Of a DNA stretch of 64,000 nt, positions 37,340 through 50,136 are shown piece by piece; the first letter of the stretch is position 1, and each line of letters starts with the position of its first letter. This stretch comes from Angiostrongylus vasorum (Eukaryota; Nematoda; Chromadorea; Rhabditida; Metastrongylidae). The notes under the pieces were generated by a model. The model saw only the letters and a program-made list of their open reading frames with translations. It had not been told where the DNA came from and searched no databases. Location of the stretch: NCBI GenBank assembly GCA_018806985.1, contig JADANN010000432.1, positions 558,001 through 622,000 on the forward strand. Reading direction: 5' to 3'. The position numbers were made by a program, and so were the translations under genes.

Positions 37340-37690
37340 AACCTCGTATTCATCAGGAGTCGGGGAATTGGGTGCTACCAGACTTGTCAAGAAGGTTTCC
37401 TCCGATCCACAAAAGTTAGCCCTAAGAATGCCCTTGCAGGCCTATCCAAAAGTTCCAGTGGATTTGGACATTAATGAAAGAGGCCAAAAAATCTTTGAGC
37501 AACACCCGAACCTCAACGCAAATACGAATGCGAATGCAAGAAAGTGCTGGGATACGCGCAATATGTGGTGTCTGGCTGTGTAAATATTTAAAAAATTTAC
37601 ATCTTTTGCACTTGCATGACTCTCCATCACTTCTATTGTGCTGATTCCCGCACTTCCACTTAGTCCATTTGACGTCATCCACAAAGGTCT
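37340..37690. repeat. Two adjoining family A' repeat pieces in opposite orientation
   Basis: Plus-strand core ccagacttgtcaag at 37378-37391 is followed by a caacccgaacctcaacgca region. The piece 37560-37690 reads as the family A' tail on the minus strand (cctttgtggatgacgtcaa, caatagaagtgatgg). Coding-looking frames here are explained by the repeat. Confidence 0.4.
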
Positions 37691-37699
37691 TCTAATGTA

Positions 37700-39060
37700 G
37701 CGCGTGTTGCTTCGTTGTTAAGGATTATTGAAGTGCTGCTGAGGAGTTTCCGTCTTCCCTACGGATGTCGCTGAATGCTGGCGGCCAAGTCGATTGTTCA
37801 TGAAATCTCGAAATAACCGAGCATAGGCGTGCCCATATGGAACGGAAGGTGTGAGTTAGGCTCAGACAAGTCTGCTGCAAATTTCCCGACCCCAGAGGAA
37901 TGAGAGTATTGGTAAGCGCGGCATGAAGTCGAACCAGCACCATGTTCTTTAGGAACGGCACCACTATCACTACCTTCAGAACTACGAGGCTTCTGAACGA
38001 TGGGCATTTAACTTGAAAATGCTAGTAAATGGAAAGCAGAGATCTTAACAGCAGTCTTTGACTTTTTCGTGATATAAAAAATTTCAAAGTGTAATGTGAC
38101 TCGAGGAATAATAACAGAATCGTCGAAGTCGATATGCAGAGAGTTGTCGTTGAAATGATTTCAAAAATGGATGTTACGATATCAACGTTTTTTGAATTCT
38201 GAGCTACTGAAGAATGTGCTGCGGTGGTTTATCCCCAGAAAGGGTTTCCCTAGCTGAGAAGGAATCAAAGATTTAAATCCGAAAGTCGAACTAGAGTAAG
38301 CATACACCGGAATCACAGCCGTCTGGCTATTCAGTTATCCGCATGGTGGGAAAGTTCCCTCCAATTCACGTGGACTGGCGACTGCTTCTGCGTATGACGA
38401 CCGGGAAAGGCTTCGGTTACGTCGACGTCGAGACTCCAGCGAACTAAAATGGTGAAACCGGCAAAACTGCAGCCTCAGTATCCTGGGCGCTCGCGACTAC
38501 ATTGGGTGGTGAGAAAGAGGATGAGAGGCGATAAAGTCTCGGATTGCAGAAGAAGTCATTGGAAAGGGGGCCAAACGAGTACGCACACGACCTGCCGTGG
38601 AGACTGATTGTCGCTCCATATAGCAGCAGAACAGTGTCTTCAGACGCTGACTTTTGCGCTCTTTTTTGATGCCGCCGATCACATCAAATTGCATATGATC
38701 GCCCTACTTGGGACGAAGAACAAGGCGGCGGAAATATGATAAGTAGACGACGGGACACTTGTCATTCGTGGAGGAAGTCCTCTCTACGAAATGTCAGAGG
38801 CGTTGGCTTTAGCGTACAAACATCTATTTGCACTTAGCTCATCTCATACAAAATTCTTTCAACTCACTTAGCGATTCTTCGTCTCCAGCCTTCTCGTCAG
38901 AGGAAAGTGATGGGGGGAATTAGTGATTCTTTATGCGGGATTGGACCAGCAATCGATCCGGTCTGGATTGCAGTGCACCTCTAACCATTTCGCTGCACGC
39001 GCGTTTGGTACAGGTTACACAGGTGCAGTGACATGCTATATGTATCAGTAAAACTAAAGT
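37700..39060. other. Repeat-derived, gene-free stretch
   Basis: 37730-38000 carries a reversed family A-type body (cagacaagtctgctgcaaat at 37863). The remainder up to 39060 has no supported exon; 38700-38830 could be decayed retroelement DNA, not proven. Confidence 0.3.
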
Positions 39061-39064
39061 TCCA

Positions 39065-39365
39065 TTCTAGTATAAAGGATAAAGCAGTCGGTGTTGGTCA
39101 ATCCCTGAGGGATGCGCCATGCATGCGACCTTACTAAGCATCGTTTGGAGGTGATTGGATGCAATATATGGCCTTTACAATGACTCGCTTTGGCCTACCG
39201 GATGTATCGGCTCAGAGCTGTTATCCTCCTAGACAAGTCTGTTACCAACTTGACTACCCCGGAGGGATGGGAAGGCTTGGTGGGCCGTGGTTGCTGGAAT
39301 TGATTCCACGTCTGTGTTGCAGAGCGCCTCCGACCATTGCGCTACTTGCGCCCAACAGTCTAATA
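39065..39365 (-). repeat. tRNA-derived SINE, family A
   Basis: Reverse-oriented copy with tail text gtcaatccctgagggatgcg, core ctagacaagtctgt (39229-39242) and the tRNA-like head near 39300-39350 (gcgcctccgaccattgcgct). Confidence 0.6.
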
Positions 39366-40006
39366 TAGCAGAACAAACCTAGGGATCTGTCTGCAAATAA
39401 GAACTGATTAGGGCACAAAAATATCTATTTTAATGTTCAGTCAACGACGATATCACATCGAATACTACTTTCGATGCGAATAATATGCCTGTGCTGATTA
39501 ATGGTCATTCGATTCGATTATCACTCATTCGCCGACCACTAGTCGGATCACCCGTACCAGTTTCGGGAGTTTGTCAAGTTGGGCGTGTGAAATCTATCAG
39601 GTCATCAACCTTGAGCTCTCATTATGATAGTTTCCTAACTTTCTGTATTTGGTATAATCTTCGACGACTATCTATTCGTTTCGTAGTTTTTATAGAGCTG
39701 TACTTCAATCGTATTAATCCCGAAATTTACTGACGACGGAGCACAACTATGAATTATTAACATACGTGTAGCCTGTAGATTCCGATCAGTAGCGATTAGA
39801 ACCTCGCAAGTAAAATTTTCGTCACCACTGTTAAAGTGGGCTAGTTGGATAAGCGTAATACTTCCTATATATTCACTAGTGTTCCTACTAAGCAGCATAT
39901 TCTATTTACCTGTTTTTATATAACTCAACATTCTACACTGTATGCATCCCTACACTTAACTCATTCGATTCCTTGATTCCGAAAGATAGACAGGCTCGGT
40001 TGGAAT

Positions 40007-40073
40007 GGTGCGGAGTCGAAATGTGCCCCTGGGCGCATTGAGCGGCTTCTCTACTACTGGCGCACTCCGCATC
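40007..40073 (+). ncRNA. Strong nested hairpin, possible structured RNA
   Basis: Perfect 8-bp outer arms tgcggagt (40009-40016) and actccgca (40064-40071) enclose a second stem: aatgtgcc (40020-40027) with ggcgcatt (40032-40039) over a cctg-type loop. One G-U pair occurs. It sits 280 bp 5' of the glucuronyltransferase start, on its sense strand. A tRNA-like repeat remnant or 5' UTR structure are alternatives. No family recognised. Confidence 0.3.
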
Positions 40074-40353
40074 TGGTTAATATATTTGCAAAATTTAAAT
40101 GCAGCATCTTTCCAGCATGACCAGTTCTCCTAAACTCTATTTAAATAATCCATCAAGTCCTTTAACAAGCAGCTTTGGGACGCGATACTGTGGATTTTGG
40201 GAACACCATGAACACCATGTTATATTTCGTGCCTTAAAGATTGCTCTAAGGTGGTCTGGTAAAGATAACTATTCTAGATTTTCAGGAAACATCTGGAAGG
40301 AATCTGGCAAGGCTGTCACCACTTAATCAAGGAACGCGTAATCCGTAGGAGTA

Positions 40354-43300
40354 ATGCAGACATGTGATCTAGCACATTTCATCAGTTCTTCTCCTCATCG
40401 ACTACTCTTCCTAGTAATGACTCTGCTAACTTTATTTCTGTTACTCTACAAAAACAGGTCTACCAATAGGAGAAATGAACTAGCGAAGTCGGTAAACGAA
40501 GATTTTGTGAATGCTACGATTCTTGTCATTACACCTACACACAAGAGGCCTGAGAGATTGGCCGATATGATCAGGTAGCGGTGCTAATCAATTAGTATTT
40601 GTAGGCTGTCGAACACAAAACTATTCGTACAGGATTAAATTGTGCAAAATAGTAGCAAATTAGTCTGATAGGATAGCAACACTAACTTGACAGAGCTCTA
40701 GCCCTTCATCTTTTTTTCGATACTTCGAAATCTCTTCTTCGTAAAGTGTACAGTACCTAATACAGTTTTCACTCTTTTCATAACCAAAGAGTGCCATCGA
40801 AGGTTAGTCACGAGCACAGTGACACATCGGTGGCTTCTAATAAGATAGGCAAACGATGAGCATGCTGTCCTTCTACTGTCCATGTCTCAATCGAGCGAAT
40901 GCATTATGCAGTATATAGAGGTGCGTAGATCCTACGAAATGATGTCACATCGTTGTCCCTTTTCATAAAGGGATAGAACAGGTCGATTGAAAAGGAGTGC
41001 TTGGTGCAATTATGATAGCGGGTGGCTAGGTTTATTACGTTGTTCACTCTTTGGCTGACGATTGCAAGTGTAATGGATTTTAGTTCCGATGCTGCATAAC
41101 ACTTCTGCAGAGTGGGCAAAGGTTAAGACAATCGATAGCTAATACTTCTGAAAGAGGCCTTCGTTTCCCGACTGTATAGATATGTTAGCATACAAAGAAT
41201 TAATGCCGAAATCTTCTTTACGGACTGGCGGAACTTCATCCAAAGTCCTCCATAAGCACGATCTTCTTGAAAAGATAGTAAAGCGCAAATAACAAGGTGG
41301 GTGGTTTACCGTTACGAAGATCTCGTTGAGCATCCTTATTGGGAAAGATTACCGCACACGCAAATGAGGGTCATTCGTCTTAGTACGTTATATGGTTCCC
41401 TCCCACAAAGATTTTATGCAGGAGGCATTTTAATCAATAAATTTGTGAGGTGTCCTCTGCAGCGATCAAGCTCCAGTTTTCTCCCCTTAACGAGCAGCTC
41501 CCATGGAAATACGAGAACTCCTTGACTGAAGAATAAACGATATCCGATGCAGCTTTAATACCATAAACAGGCACAGTATATTCTTATAGGGGCACGACAA
41601 AGCTTACTCCGCCGATTTCGTCATCCGTTATTTGATCGTCCAACTGCACAGATGGACTCCTAGATAGCAATAGGGATAGCAGTGACTCCTGGCTCAGGTT
41701 CACTCCTAGGTGGACATCCAGATGAAGTCGTCGAACTTCTTTTTATGACTGTACGAGAATAAGAACCACTTAGGTGATTCAGTAATATCCATGATAACCG
41801 TTAATATTGGAATCCTTTATATATCAGCGACTAAAACATGGAATTCAAAGCGAATACTGTAATAAAGCCGATTTTTCTTTTATCGCCTTTTCCTTCAAAG
41901 TCAATCGATATCTATAAATTGTGAGATAATTAGGAGATCGTAATTATTTTGTTGTTTCCGGTTGTCGCAGACGTTGGCTCATGTTTCTGCTCTACATTGG
42001 ATCGTCGTTGAAGATGGCAAGACTACTGTTCCAGCTGTTTCTCGAATTCTGCAGAGAAGTGGAGTGCCTCATGTTTATCTTGCTACCATTTCAGGAGATG
42101 GAATGCCTCGTAGGTTCTGTTCTTGATTTTTTATACATCTGTGCAACTAAGAGAGTTAAAACATGGTAGGGAATAAGTTATTCACAAAAGTTGGGCGCAG
42201 TTCTCGTTTGATATTCGTTTTAGCGACTAATGTAATGCGAATGAAGAACGTTGACAGGACATCGATAGAAATCTTGCGTCACTTCTTCGTTTCATCCAAA
42301 GTACTTTAATTTCCGGCTTCTATTCCCATGTCAAACGACATTGTCGTTTGTCCTTTTGTCGAGTTTGGGTTATCGGGAACACCTCAATGAATGGTGGTGG
42401 TGTACCACTATATTCTATGAATAGTTTGAGAAAACCCTCAGTCGTTTGGCTACCCGTTTTCACAAAGATGATTTCTTTAGAAGTGGTCTAATGACAAAAG
42501 AATTCGAGGCGTGAAACTGGTTCACTTTTTACTGTTTTATTTTTTTCAAATACAACATAAGAAAGGCGAGGACACTGATCTGAAAAGCATTAGTTGGTTG
42601 ATAGCACTCACGTTATGGAGTGTGAAGGACACGATGAATTAGGTCCTCCTCAAGTCCCTGTGTAGAAGTCCAATCATAGGATCTGTTGTCTTTCTATTGT
42701 GGGTTTGACGTCCGTAGAACCCGGTAAATCTTAATTCATACCCTCTGGTGTTCATCAACTTATGTCAACTGTCCGGCACAACTGCTTTTCGACACCTTGG
42801 CGTACACGTCAGTGTAAGTGATCTTTGAGCGACAACCTTGCTGGGAACTTCTAATTTCCTCTTCCACTTGTATGAAAGCTATTGATTTCATTATAGTCGT
42901 CCTATTGCGTGTTCTATAACGTTGAATGATCAAATCGAAGGCCTTCTTTACGCTAATGAAAATGAGACAAAGAGAGGTCTTGTACTATCGCAATACTTCA
43001 CTGAATGTATGGTCCATCGCGGCGAATCGTTTTGTAAAACCTGTTTGCTGCATGGCTATCCTTCGTTCAACGCTCTGTTACTACTATCTACTACTACTTA
43101 TTGAAGTAAAGAACATGTGGACGAAAGATAGCAGGCACATTGTTTGTAGATCCACCAACAGCATGGTCGTGGTGCTTTTCCAATTATTTGGAATCCTGCA
43201 TTATTACCGATAACGTGCAGATAGAGGAGCCACTAAGTTGGTATGAAGTGACGGTAGGTTCTGCAGATCATCGGAAGTTGTACTTTCAAAACCAGTGGAC

Positions 43301-46300
43301 GGTTGTTCACCGCCGAAGGACTTTAGCAGAATCCAAAAAGGGACGACAATCGACGTTTTCGCTCTGCACTCCTTCAACATATCCAAATTATCTCAAAGAA
43401 GATAGGTGTAGCTGTCAAAGCGATCGGAGTAGAAGTTGTGCATATCGTCTTCCGTTGCGTTTCTGGGTGTAACAGCTATTTCATCTATGCAACAGCTCGT
43501 TATGGCTTTATAGTTGGAGAAATTTTCAAATGAGGCCCGAATGCTTTTTTCACACCATCAGATTCTACGACTTCACGTATTCCTGATAATTCGGTCCTGA
43601 TGAAGCCGTGCATTTAACAATGATTTTCATCGTGATGAAGGATGTAAGTCGCACGAAATTCCGTTTTGGTGGACGTACTTGGGAAGCAAGCATGGATTAT
43701 GAAGCCGTCTTCCATTTCTGTTTAATGAAGTGTTATTGTGGTGATTATCGCCGATATATCGTTGTGCTTCGTTATCGTTTTGTTTAACAGTCATTGTGAA
43801 TCAACATCCTTGAAGGTGCAGTATACTGGGCGTGTTTGGGAAGATAGTGGCACTGACTCGACACATCAGTAGGCCACGGCGATCTTGCTTGAGCCAGGTA
43901 TGCATTCAGTGGCCTCTAGCGATGCTCAGTGAAAGTCAAATGCATGGCGCATCGCTCACGGATTGATCAGTGCCGAGAGAATAGATACCCATATCTTTTG
44001 TATATAAGGCAATTTATTGCAATTTTAGCTTATTATTTACTGCCTGCTCTTTCTTAACGGCAGCGTATGTATTGCGAAATATAACTTTAATGATCCTGAG
44101 ATATTTACAAAGCTCCGGACCGCAGGTGTCTGCGGTGGGGGAACGAACGCGCTATTGTCCTTTCCGGGGAGTAGCGCGCTCACCACCACATCATGCGGGT
44201 CCTTCGTTTCGCCTGTCTCTCAGCTAGTTGTATTGATCTTTTGCCATCAGCAATCACCCGTCAACGCGATTGATCTGGGGAGCCCAAATCGGCAACGTAC
44301 CCAGTTAAGCTGAGGCTGCAGTTATGACCACAATTTTAACTTATTATTTACTGCCTACTGTTTTGTTTTGCAAATATCTCAGCATCACTAAAGTTATATT
44401 TCGCAATACATACCCTGCCATTAAAAAAGAGTGGGCAGTAAATAACAAGTTAGAATTGTGATTATAACTGCAGCCTCAGCTTAACTGGGTACGTTGCCGA
44501 TTTGGGCTCCCCCAGATCAATCCCGTTGACAGGTGATTGCTGATGGCAAAAGATCAATAGAACTAGCTGAGAGATAGGCGAAAAAGGCGAAACAAAAGGA
44601 CCCGCATGGTGCGGTGGTGAGCGCGCTACTCCCCGGAAAGGACACAAGGGCGTTCGTTTCCAACTGCAGACACCTGCGGTCCGGAGTTTTGCAAATATCT
44701 CAGTATTATTAAAGTTGTATTTCGCAATTTATTGCTTTGCAATTCCACGCATGATGATATGTGGAGTCATAGTTGTCATAGATTTTTACTCATTACATGC
44801 AGCTTTTGTTCACAAGTTCACACCATCTCGCACTCATTTGGTGTGTCCAGCTTCTTTGCAGTCGTAGATGTGTCCCACCCATGTGAGCAATTCGCTGGCC
44901 AGCCGTTATTTGGTACATCATTGATGTCTCTGCTTAATCCTGTTGGTCTTTTTCCACCTGATTTCTGAGTTCTACTCCTTTCACTGTGTAGTCCTCAACA
45001 GTTTTGAGCTCAGCTGTTTTCCACATTCTGTCCCACTTTTCGTCATCATTTTCGTTGTTGGACATATCTCTGAAAGTTTTTCGTGAATTGGTCATTTTTT
45101 TCAAAGAGTCCTTGTTTTGGAAACATGATATCCACGTTTTCTTCTTCCTCATATAACTGAATGAATGATGAACAATGGTCTTTATTTATGCGTCACCTGA
45201 GAATATGTCACGCTGCTTTGCGGTCATCCGATTAGGAATCCCTGAATGATGGAGATTCGTGGAATCGTCTATATGGGAATAAAATTCTGCCTATTGTTAG
45301 AGAATAGTTTAGTAGCTGCTGAGATACCGCTCAAGAATGACAACACATCGTATCTTTCATGATAAGGTACTTAAGCGTACAGTTTTCTCGCTCGGTGTAG
45401 ATTGAGACATGAACGACACTAGTCGTTTGCGTCCGCATGATTTTTCGTAAAGGCTCGCAAGAGATGCAAGATTCACGGTGTCGAGTTGTTCATGAATGGG
45501 AATGTATAATGGTTTAATAAAGTGAAGCAGATTTTGGTTTCATCTCTGATATACACGAAGTTTTAGTGCAAGATCTTTTTCTTGCTTTTACTGTCCACAA
45601 AGAGAAGGTAATTATCTGCAGCTCGATATACTTTGTCGAGGCAGAAGCTCCCGCCGTGGCACCCAAGAGGAGGGATTTCGAATGGAAATATCGATCTGTT
45701 TTCAGTTTCAGGGTCCTTTGGTGAGGAACAAACCCTCGTTTTATAACGTTGTTCTGCATCCAGGAACACCTCTCCCACGATGAGACGGTTAATTATTATA
45801 AGATCCTCCCTCTTATCATAGTTACCTTTTATAGAAAGGTGACTTTATTTACTATTTTTTCAACTCAGGGCGAGGTTGGACACATCGGAACTTGGCGTTG
45901 CAGTATGTAAAGGAGAACTACTACAACCATCGAGAAGCAGTGCTTTATTTTGCTGACGATGACAATTCCTATGATGTCCGCTTATTTAACGATTACATCC
46001 GTAAAGTGAATAGGATTGGAGTGTGGGCAGTAGGTTTGTTGATAATTATTAGCTGAAACCTAGAGTCGAGTAAAGCATAACAATGAATGAGTTCGGCATT
46101 GACAGATTAATTATGGATGCGTCCTGCAATTGGCTCGTTCAGATGTCCTCGGTGCGAATGTGTGCATATTTGGCCTATAAAACTTCTTACGCTGCCTTAC
46201 TCATTGATGGACGAAGTCAGTGCTCCTAACCTCTCAAACAACTCCAGTAGCAAATTGTTGACGCTGGTTGGATGGGGACCTTAGTTTGTACCATGAGCGA

Positions 46301-49159
46301 ACCAGAAACTGCATGTGTTGTAGTGTACACGTATTCATTCAGTGCGCTATATGCACCCCTATTAGTAGAACAGATATTACGTGATGCCAGATAAAAGCAT
46401 AACCCACACAAAATAGTTTTCCAATGCAAAGCCTTATTGCTTTAATGTCGACCAAAGTCTTTCAAATAAGATTCTTCAAGTTCAGCTATGCTGTTCTGTA
46501 CCCTGGACAAATTATTATATTCTCATGAACGCCAAGGCCTCTGTGGTTTTCGGCGTCGCTACGGTATGGGACGACGCCTAATTTTCAGCCGTGACGGGTG
46601 TGCTCACCGGTTGGCTTCGTATGCTTCATTCACACTCAACGAAATGAATATCTTTGAGTGCTCCAACTCCATCTATCTTGGTCGAGAAGTCAATAAAGAA
46701 TTAGTCCAGAGTTGAGTAGGAGGAAGCCGGCTGCTTAGCGAACATTCAGGAACATAAGGATGTGCTAAGGAAAACAAGCGACACTCGGCTGCATGCCCAT
46801 CTTTTCGGCTCTAATATTTTTCTTTCCTTAACGTATGCGTCAAAACCGTGGTCGCTACCTAAGAAGGATGAAAGATCATGTTAGAATGTGCAGTAGAAAG
46901 GACGATGCTAGAAAAAATTTCGTATCACGCAATTTTTGTATCATGGTATGTCAAACGCATAGCAGGTAGACTACCGACGGGATAGTCAGAACTCCTTAAG
47001 AAAACCCTAGAAGAAAGATATGATGCTAAATGAGTCCCTAGATTGAGAAGAACTCACGGGACTACTCTTTCACACGACAAGGAGAAATGGAAGGTGTACT
47101 GGCGCCCGCTCGAAATACTAAACGAGCTACAGTGAGACAAGTGAGGCAGGAGATACAGGCGTACTAGAATTGTAGGAAAAGAGTTCTATTCCTTAGAACT
47201 ACCGGAATGAAAGTGACTTCTGTATAATTTATACCGGTTACTCGATACGCCGTGTACGATTGTATAGTAGGCATACCATCCGTTGTTATGTATTAAAAAT
47301 ACCACGGGATGCTGTAAACTTTAAAGTATAAAAAACTGTTGAGACAATTTAGTTCAAATGAAGGGTTGTAAAGATATATTCCACCCAAAAGGATTCCAAC
47401 TTTGGGAAAAATATTTCACGCATGCGGTGAAATGTTTTTTCATCATTTCCTGAAATCTTTCACAAACCGCTGCTGTTCCCTCGATGCGTCCGCCGCTCCG
47501 CTCTCCGCAGTAGATCTCATACACGCTCCACATGTGTAATGTTGACTGATGTTTTCCAATGCGATGTTGAGGATTAATGATATTGTATTATCATATCAAA
47601 AACACTTGATGTACTTGATGACACTCAAGTTTTGGATGAAATAAATGTAACATATCTCTATAAAACCTATCGAGAATGCTTCTGCGCAGAACTGTAACAC
47701 CTACGAAACCGTCCCGAGATTTTGGGAAAGCTGTACATAACCAGTTCTCAGTGGCATTCATAATGAAAAAGTCCAAGATCCTCAAGCAGCCGCCGAACCT
47801 ATGTGCAAATCCGAAGAACTTTGTGGATGATGAACGATAAGAAATGAACCAAATGCAAAATCTGCTGTGATCCGTGTAATATGTGAGCCCACTCATATAA
47901 TAAAACAGCAAATAAATGAATAAACAAATAATAAATATTGACATTTCATCTATGCATCATTGCTACATTGGTGAGGAGCAAGGATTCAACGCTCATTTGT
48001 CAAGCCTTAGAGTGAACTGTGTTCGATGTTTATCTTAGATTCTAGACTCGAATGAGGGGTTGCGGAATTTTTTAAACGAGCCGTCGTTCAACTCTATTGT
48101 GCGGATCCCAGAATTTGTCGCCTGGTTCGCACTGTCGTGTACATAATCAAAAAAAAACTTTCTAACTTATTACGTACGGGTTTGGCTGCTGCATGAGGGT
48201 TTTCCTTTCATCACAAATGTTATTGAATACTGGTGAAGTCGATTCTCTCTGGAGTCGTGAGATAGCCAGGCTTGAACGTCCGCACTTGGATTGCAGAGAG
48301 TGAAGTTGTCCTAGACAAGCCCGGCACTAATTTCACGATTCCGGGGGAATGAGGGAATTGGTAAGCCCAAGGAGGCATCGAACCAGCATCGTGCTCGTGA
48401 TCAGCGCCATCACTACCACTTTCTTTGGTACCGACTGCTGAAGAAGAAACTGGAAAACAGAATAAAATAAAAAATGAGTATTTCATCAATTGCTCGTTTC
48501 TTAAGTTCTGAGAAAAAAGATTTTACTCTGCAGGCCTCGTAGGTGGAGCGTGGGTCGAAGCTCCACGCGTTTCCGCTAATGGAAAGGTGATCGCGTGGGA
48601 TGTGGTGTTCGCACCTGGTCGTCCATTTGCCATTGACATGGCTGGATTCGCACTCAATATAAAAGAGTTATTCAGAGCAAGGAAGCAAGTTTTTTTCTTG
48701 TGACTTCTTTAAAACTGTGCTTTTAAAACTAGTATTTCTAACAAAGCAATTCATAGGAGAAGAAATAGTGCTATTTTATGCACTGCGAAAAGCCTACCAG
48801 TAGAAGTAGTTCTTGCCGGCTCAAAAGTGGACTAAAATTCTTTCCTAATACTGGGGTAAAATTTGTTTAGTAGATAGTTCATAGAGAAATTGGTTCACAA
48901 CATTTGTAATAACTAACTGCTAGAACCTCAGAAATGTCTAGGAGCTAATGCTATGAATTTCAGTGCGTCGTTCAATACACGGTGTGCCCGTACCTACAAA
49001 CAAGGACCCGAATCATGCTTTTTATCGCAGTTCGGATTCACAAAGGAGAACTTGGAGGCTTTTGGTTATAAGGACTTTCCTAAAGAGGTGTTAGTTTGGC
49101 ACACCAAGACGTCCAAATCAAAGGTGACCGGACCAAAACGTGGCTACACGATGGAATGA
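40354..49159 (+). CDS. Beta-1,3-glucuronyltransferase (B3GAT/GLCT, GT43 family), type II membrane protein
   Basis: Exons read as 40354-40574, 40605-40626, 41971-42109, 45869-46033, 48534-48699 and 48964-49159, phases agreeing, about 302 aa. A short N-terminus is followed by one membrane segment (LLFLVMTLLTLFLLLY, residues about 18-33), as expected for a Golgi type II enzyme. GT43 motifs in order: ITPTHKRPERLADMIRL, LHWIVVEDG, RRGWTHRNLAL, the UDP/Mn-binding YFADDDNSYD, the loop GGAWVEAPRV with the catalytic Glu, and GRPFAIDMAGFALN, ending with EVLVWHTKTSKS. The family transfers glucuronate from UDP-GlcA to galactose-ended acceptors, in proteoglycan linkers or other glycans. It is slightly short for the family. 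The first intron would be only 30 nt, and the second exon adds KLF relative to the usual alignment, so the region 40560-41980 is the weakest part. Large introns 3 and 4 are full of repeats. Confidence 0.9.
42900..43110 (-). mobile_element. RTE retrotransposon RT fragment
   Basis: The text gatcaaatcgaaggcctt through ctgcatggctatccttcg parallels the RT core of the larger copy (about 51600-51780), with small indels. Lies in intron 3 of the glucuronyltransferase gene. Short, strongly degraded, not functional. Confidence 0.5.
43815..44000 (+). repeat. SINE family A, 5'-truncated
   Basis: Only the body remains: a degraded core (ctgggcgtgtttggga), gtaggccacggcgatcttg, and the tail ggcgcatcgctcacggattg. 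Inside intron 3 of the glucuronyltransferase gene. Confidence 0.5.
44030..44730. repeat. Long inverted pair of family B repeats (about 300 bp arms)
   Basis: 44030-44330 (tRNA-like head on minus) and 44340-44730 (tRNA-like head on plus: gcatggtgcggtggtgagcg) are near-complementary: ccgcaggtgtctgcggt vs acctgcggtccgga, and gcagttatgaccacaatttt vs ttagaattgtgattataact. The pair could fold into one hairpin of several hundred bases in intron 3 of the glucuronyltransferase pre-mRNA. Confidence 0.7.
46560..47170 (+). mobile_element. RTE retrotransposon fragment (RT C-terminal region and 3' end)
   Basis: Plus-strand reading FTLNEMNIFECSNSIYLGREVN parallels the FTLNGTNVSECSSYIYLGRE region of the larger copy at 50500-53110. 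It continues to the 3' end with tactggcgcccgctcgaa and the tail ggcaggagatacagg. It sits inside intron 4 of the glucuronyltransferase gene. Multiple frameshifts are present. Confidence 0.7.
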
Positions 49160-49239
49160 AACTCCTAATAAGATAAAGTTTGCGTGACTACCATGTTAAA
49201 TGTGTAGACTGTAAAGATTTCGGATGCAATAACTATAAA

Positions 49240-49445
49240 ATATGTGATTGATGTGGGTGATTGCTGATGGCAATGATCGATAGAAAACTAGCTGAGAGAG
49301 AGGCGAAGCGAAAGAATCGCATGGTCTGGTGGTGAATGCGTTAGCTCCCGGAACGGGCAAGAGCGCGCCCGTTCCCCACCACAGACACTTGCAGTCGGGA
49401 GTTTTGCAAATGTCTCAGCATCATTATGGTTATAAGATGTGTGTA
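49240..49445 (+). repeat. tRNA-derived SINE, family B
   Basis: Plus-strand head gcatggtctggtggtgaatg and box-B-like gcgcccgttcccc, ending in gttttgcaaatgtctcagca. It begins about 80 bp after the stop of the glucuronyltransferase gene and may lie in its 3' UTR or just beyond. Confidence 0.55.
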
Positions 49446-49756
49446 AGAATCTTCCCAAGACCGAATTTCTGTTAAACCCACCATTGATCAAATATTTCTT
49501 TGTTTTCTTGATGAGCCAACATGAGGTTGCTAACGTTTCGTGGGATTGACTAGATAATATAGTAGTACCACCGATTTTGTCCAAAATTTCTGATATGGAG
49601 TCGAACAGTAGAAGAAAACCACATCGCCTGATATAAACACTAATATATGATGCATTAACTATTATTCCTGTTTTCCCATATTATACCACTACCCTTGATC
49701 TGTCCAAAACAAAGAAACCATCCATATTTCGAACAATATCGACTCGATTCGATTAC

Positions 49757-50040
49757 TAGGGCGCGTATGGGGAAGTGGTCGGAGGCGCCATGCAACACAC
49801 ACGTGGCATCGATCCACGCCCATGGCCAACCAAGCGTTCCATCACTCCGGGGTCGGCAAATTGGTACCAGACTTGTGTGGGAAGATAGCAGTATTGGCTG
49901 GATACATCGGTAGGCCACCGCCAGTCATTCTAAAGGCCAGATATGCATCCAATCACCTCCAAACGATGCATAATGAAGTCGAATGTATGGAGCATCCCCT
50001 CAGGGATTGATAAACGCCAAGAGCTTCATTCTTTATCCAT
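49757..50040 (+). repeat. tRNA-derived SINE, family A
   Basis: Head agtggtcggaggcgccatgc with gcatcgatcc, core ccagacttgtgtgg (49867-49880), shared blocks gtaggccaccgccagtcatt and cccctcagggattgat. A second related element follows about 100 bp downstream in the same orientation. Confidence 0.6.
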
Positions 50041-50136
50041 TTATAATATATTGTCTTATGAACGTCGAATTTAATTGACAGTCGGTCTTCCGAACTATTA
50101 AGAAGGTAAAGTAGGTGCATTTTTTAAGTAGTGTGT

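Noticed and set aside
41301..41525. Open frame with RYEDLVEHP, like a sulfotransferase motif
   Set aside because: Only one short motif; inside an intron of the glucuronyltransferase gene and without any other sulfotransferase signature.
44934..45152. Charged 72-codon frame on the minus strand
   Set aside because: No splice sites, domain or neighbours; in a repeat-rich intron.
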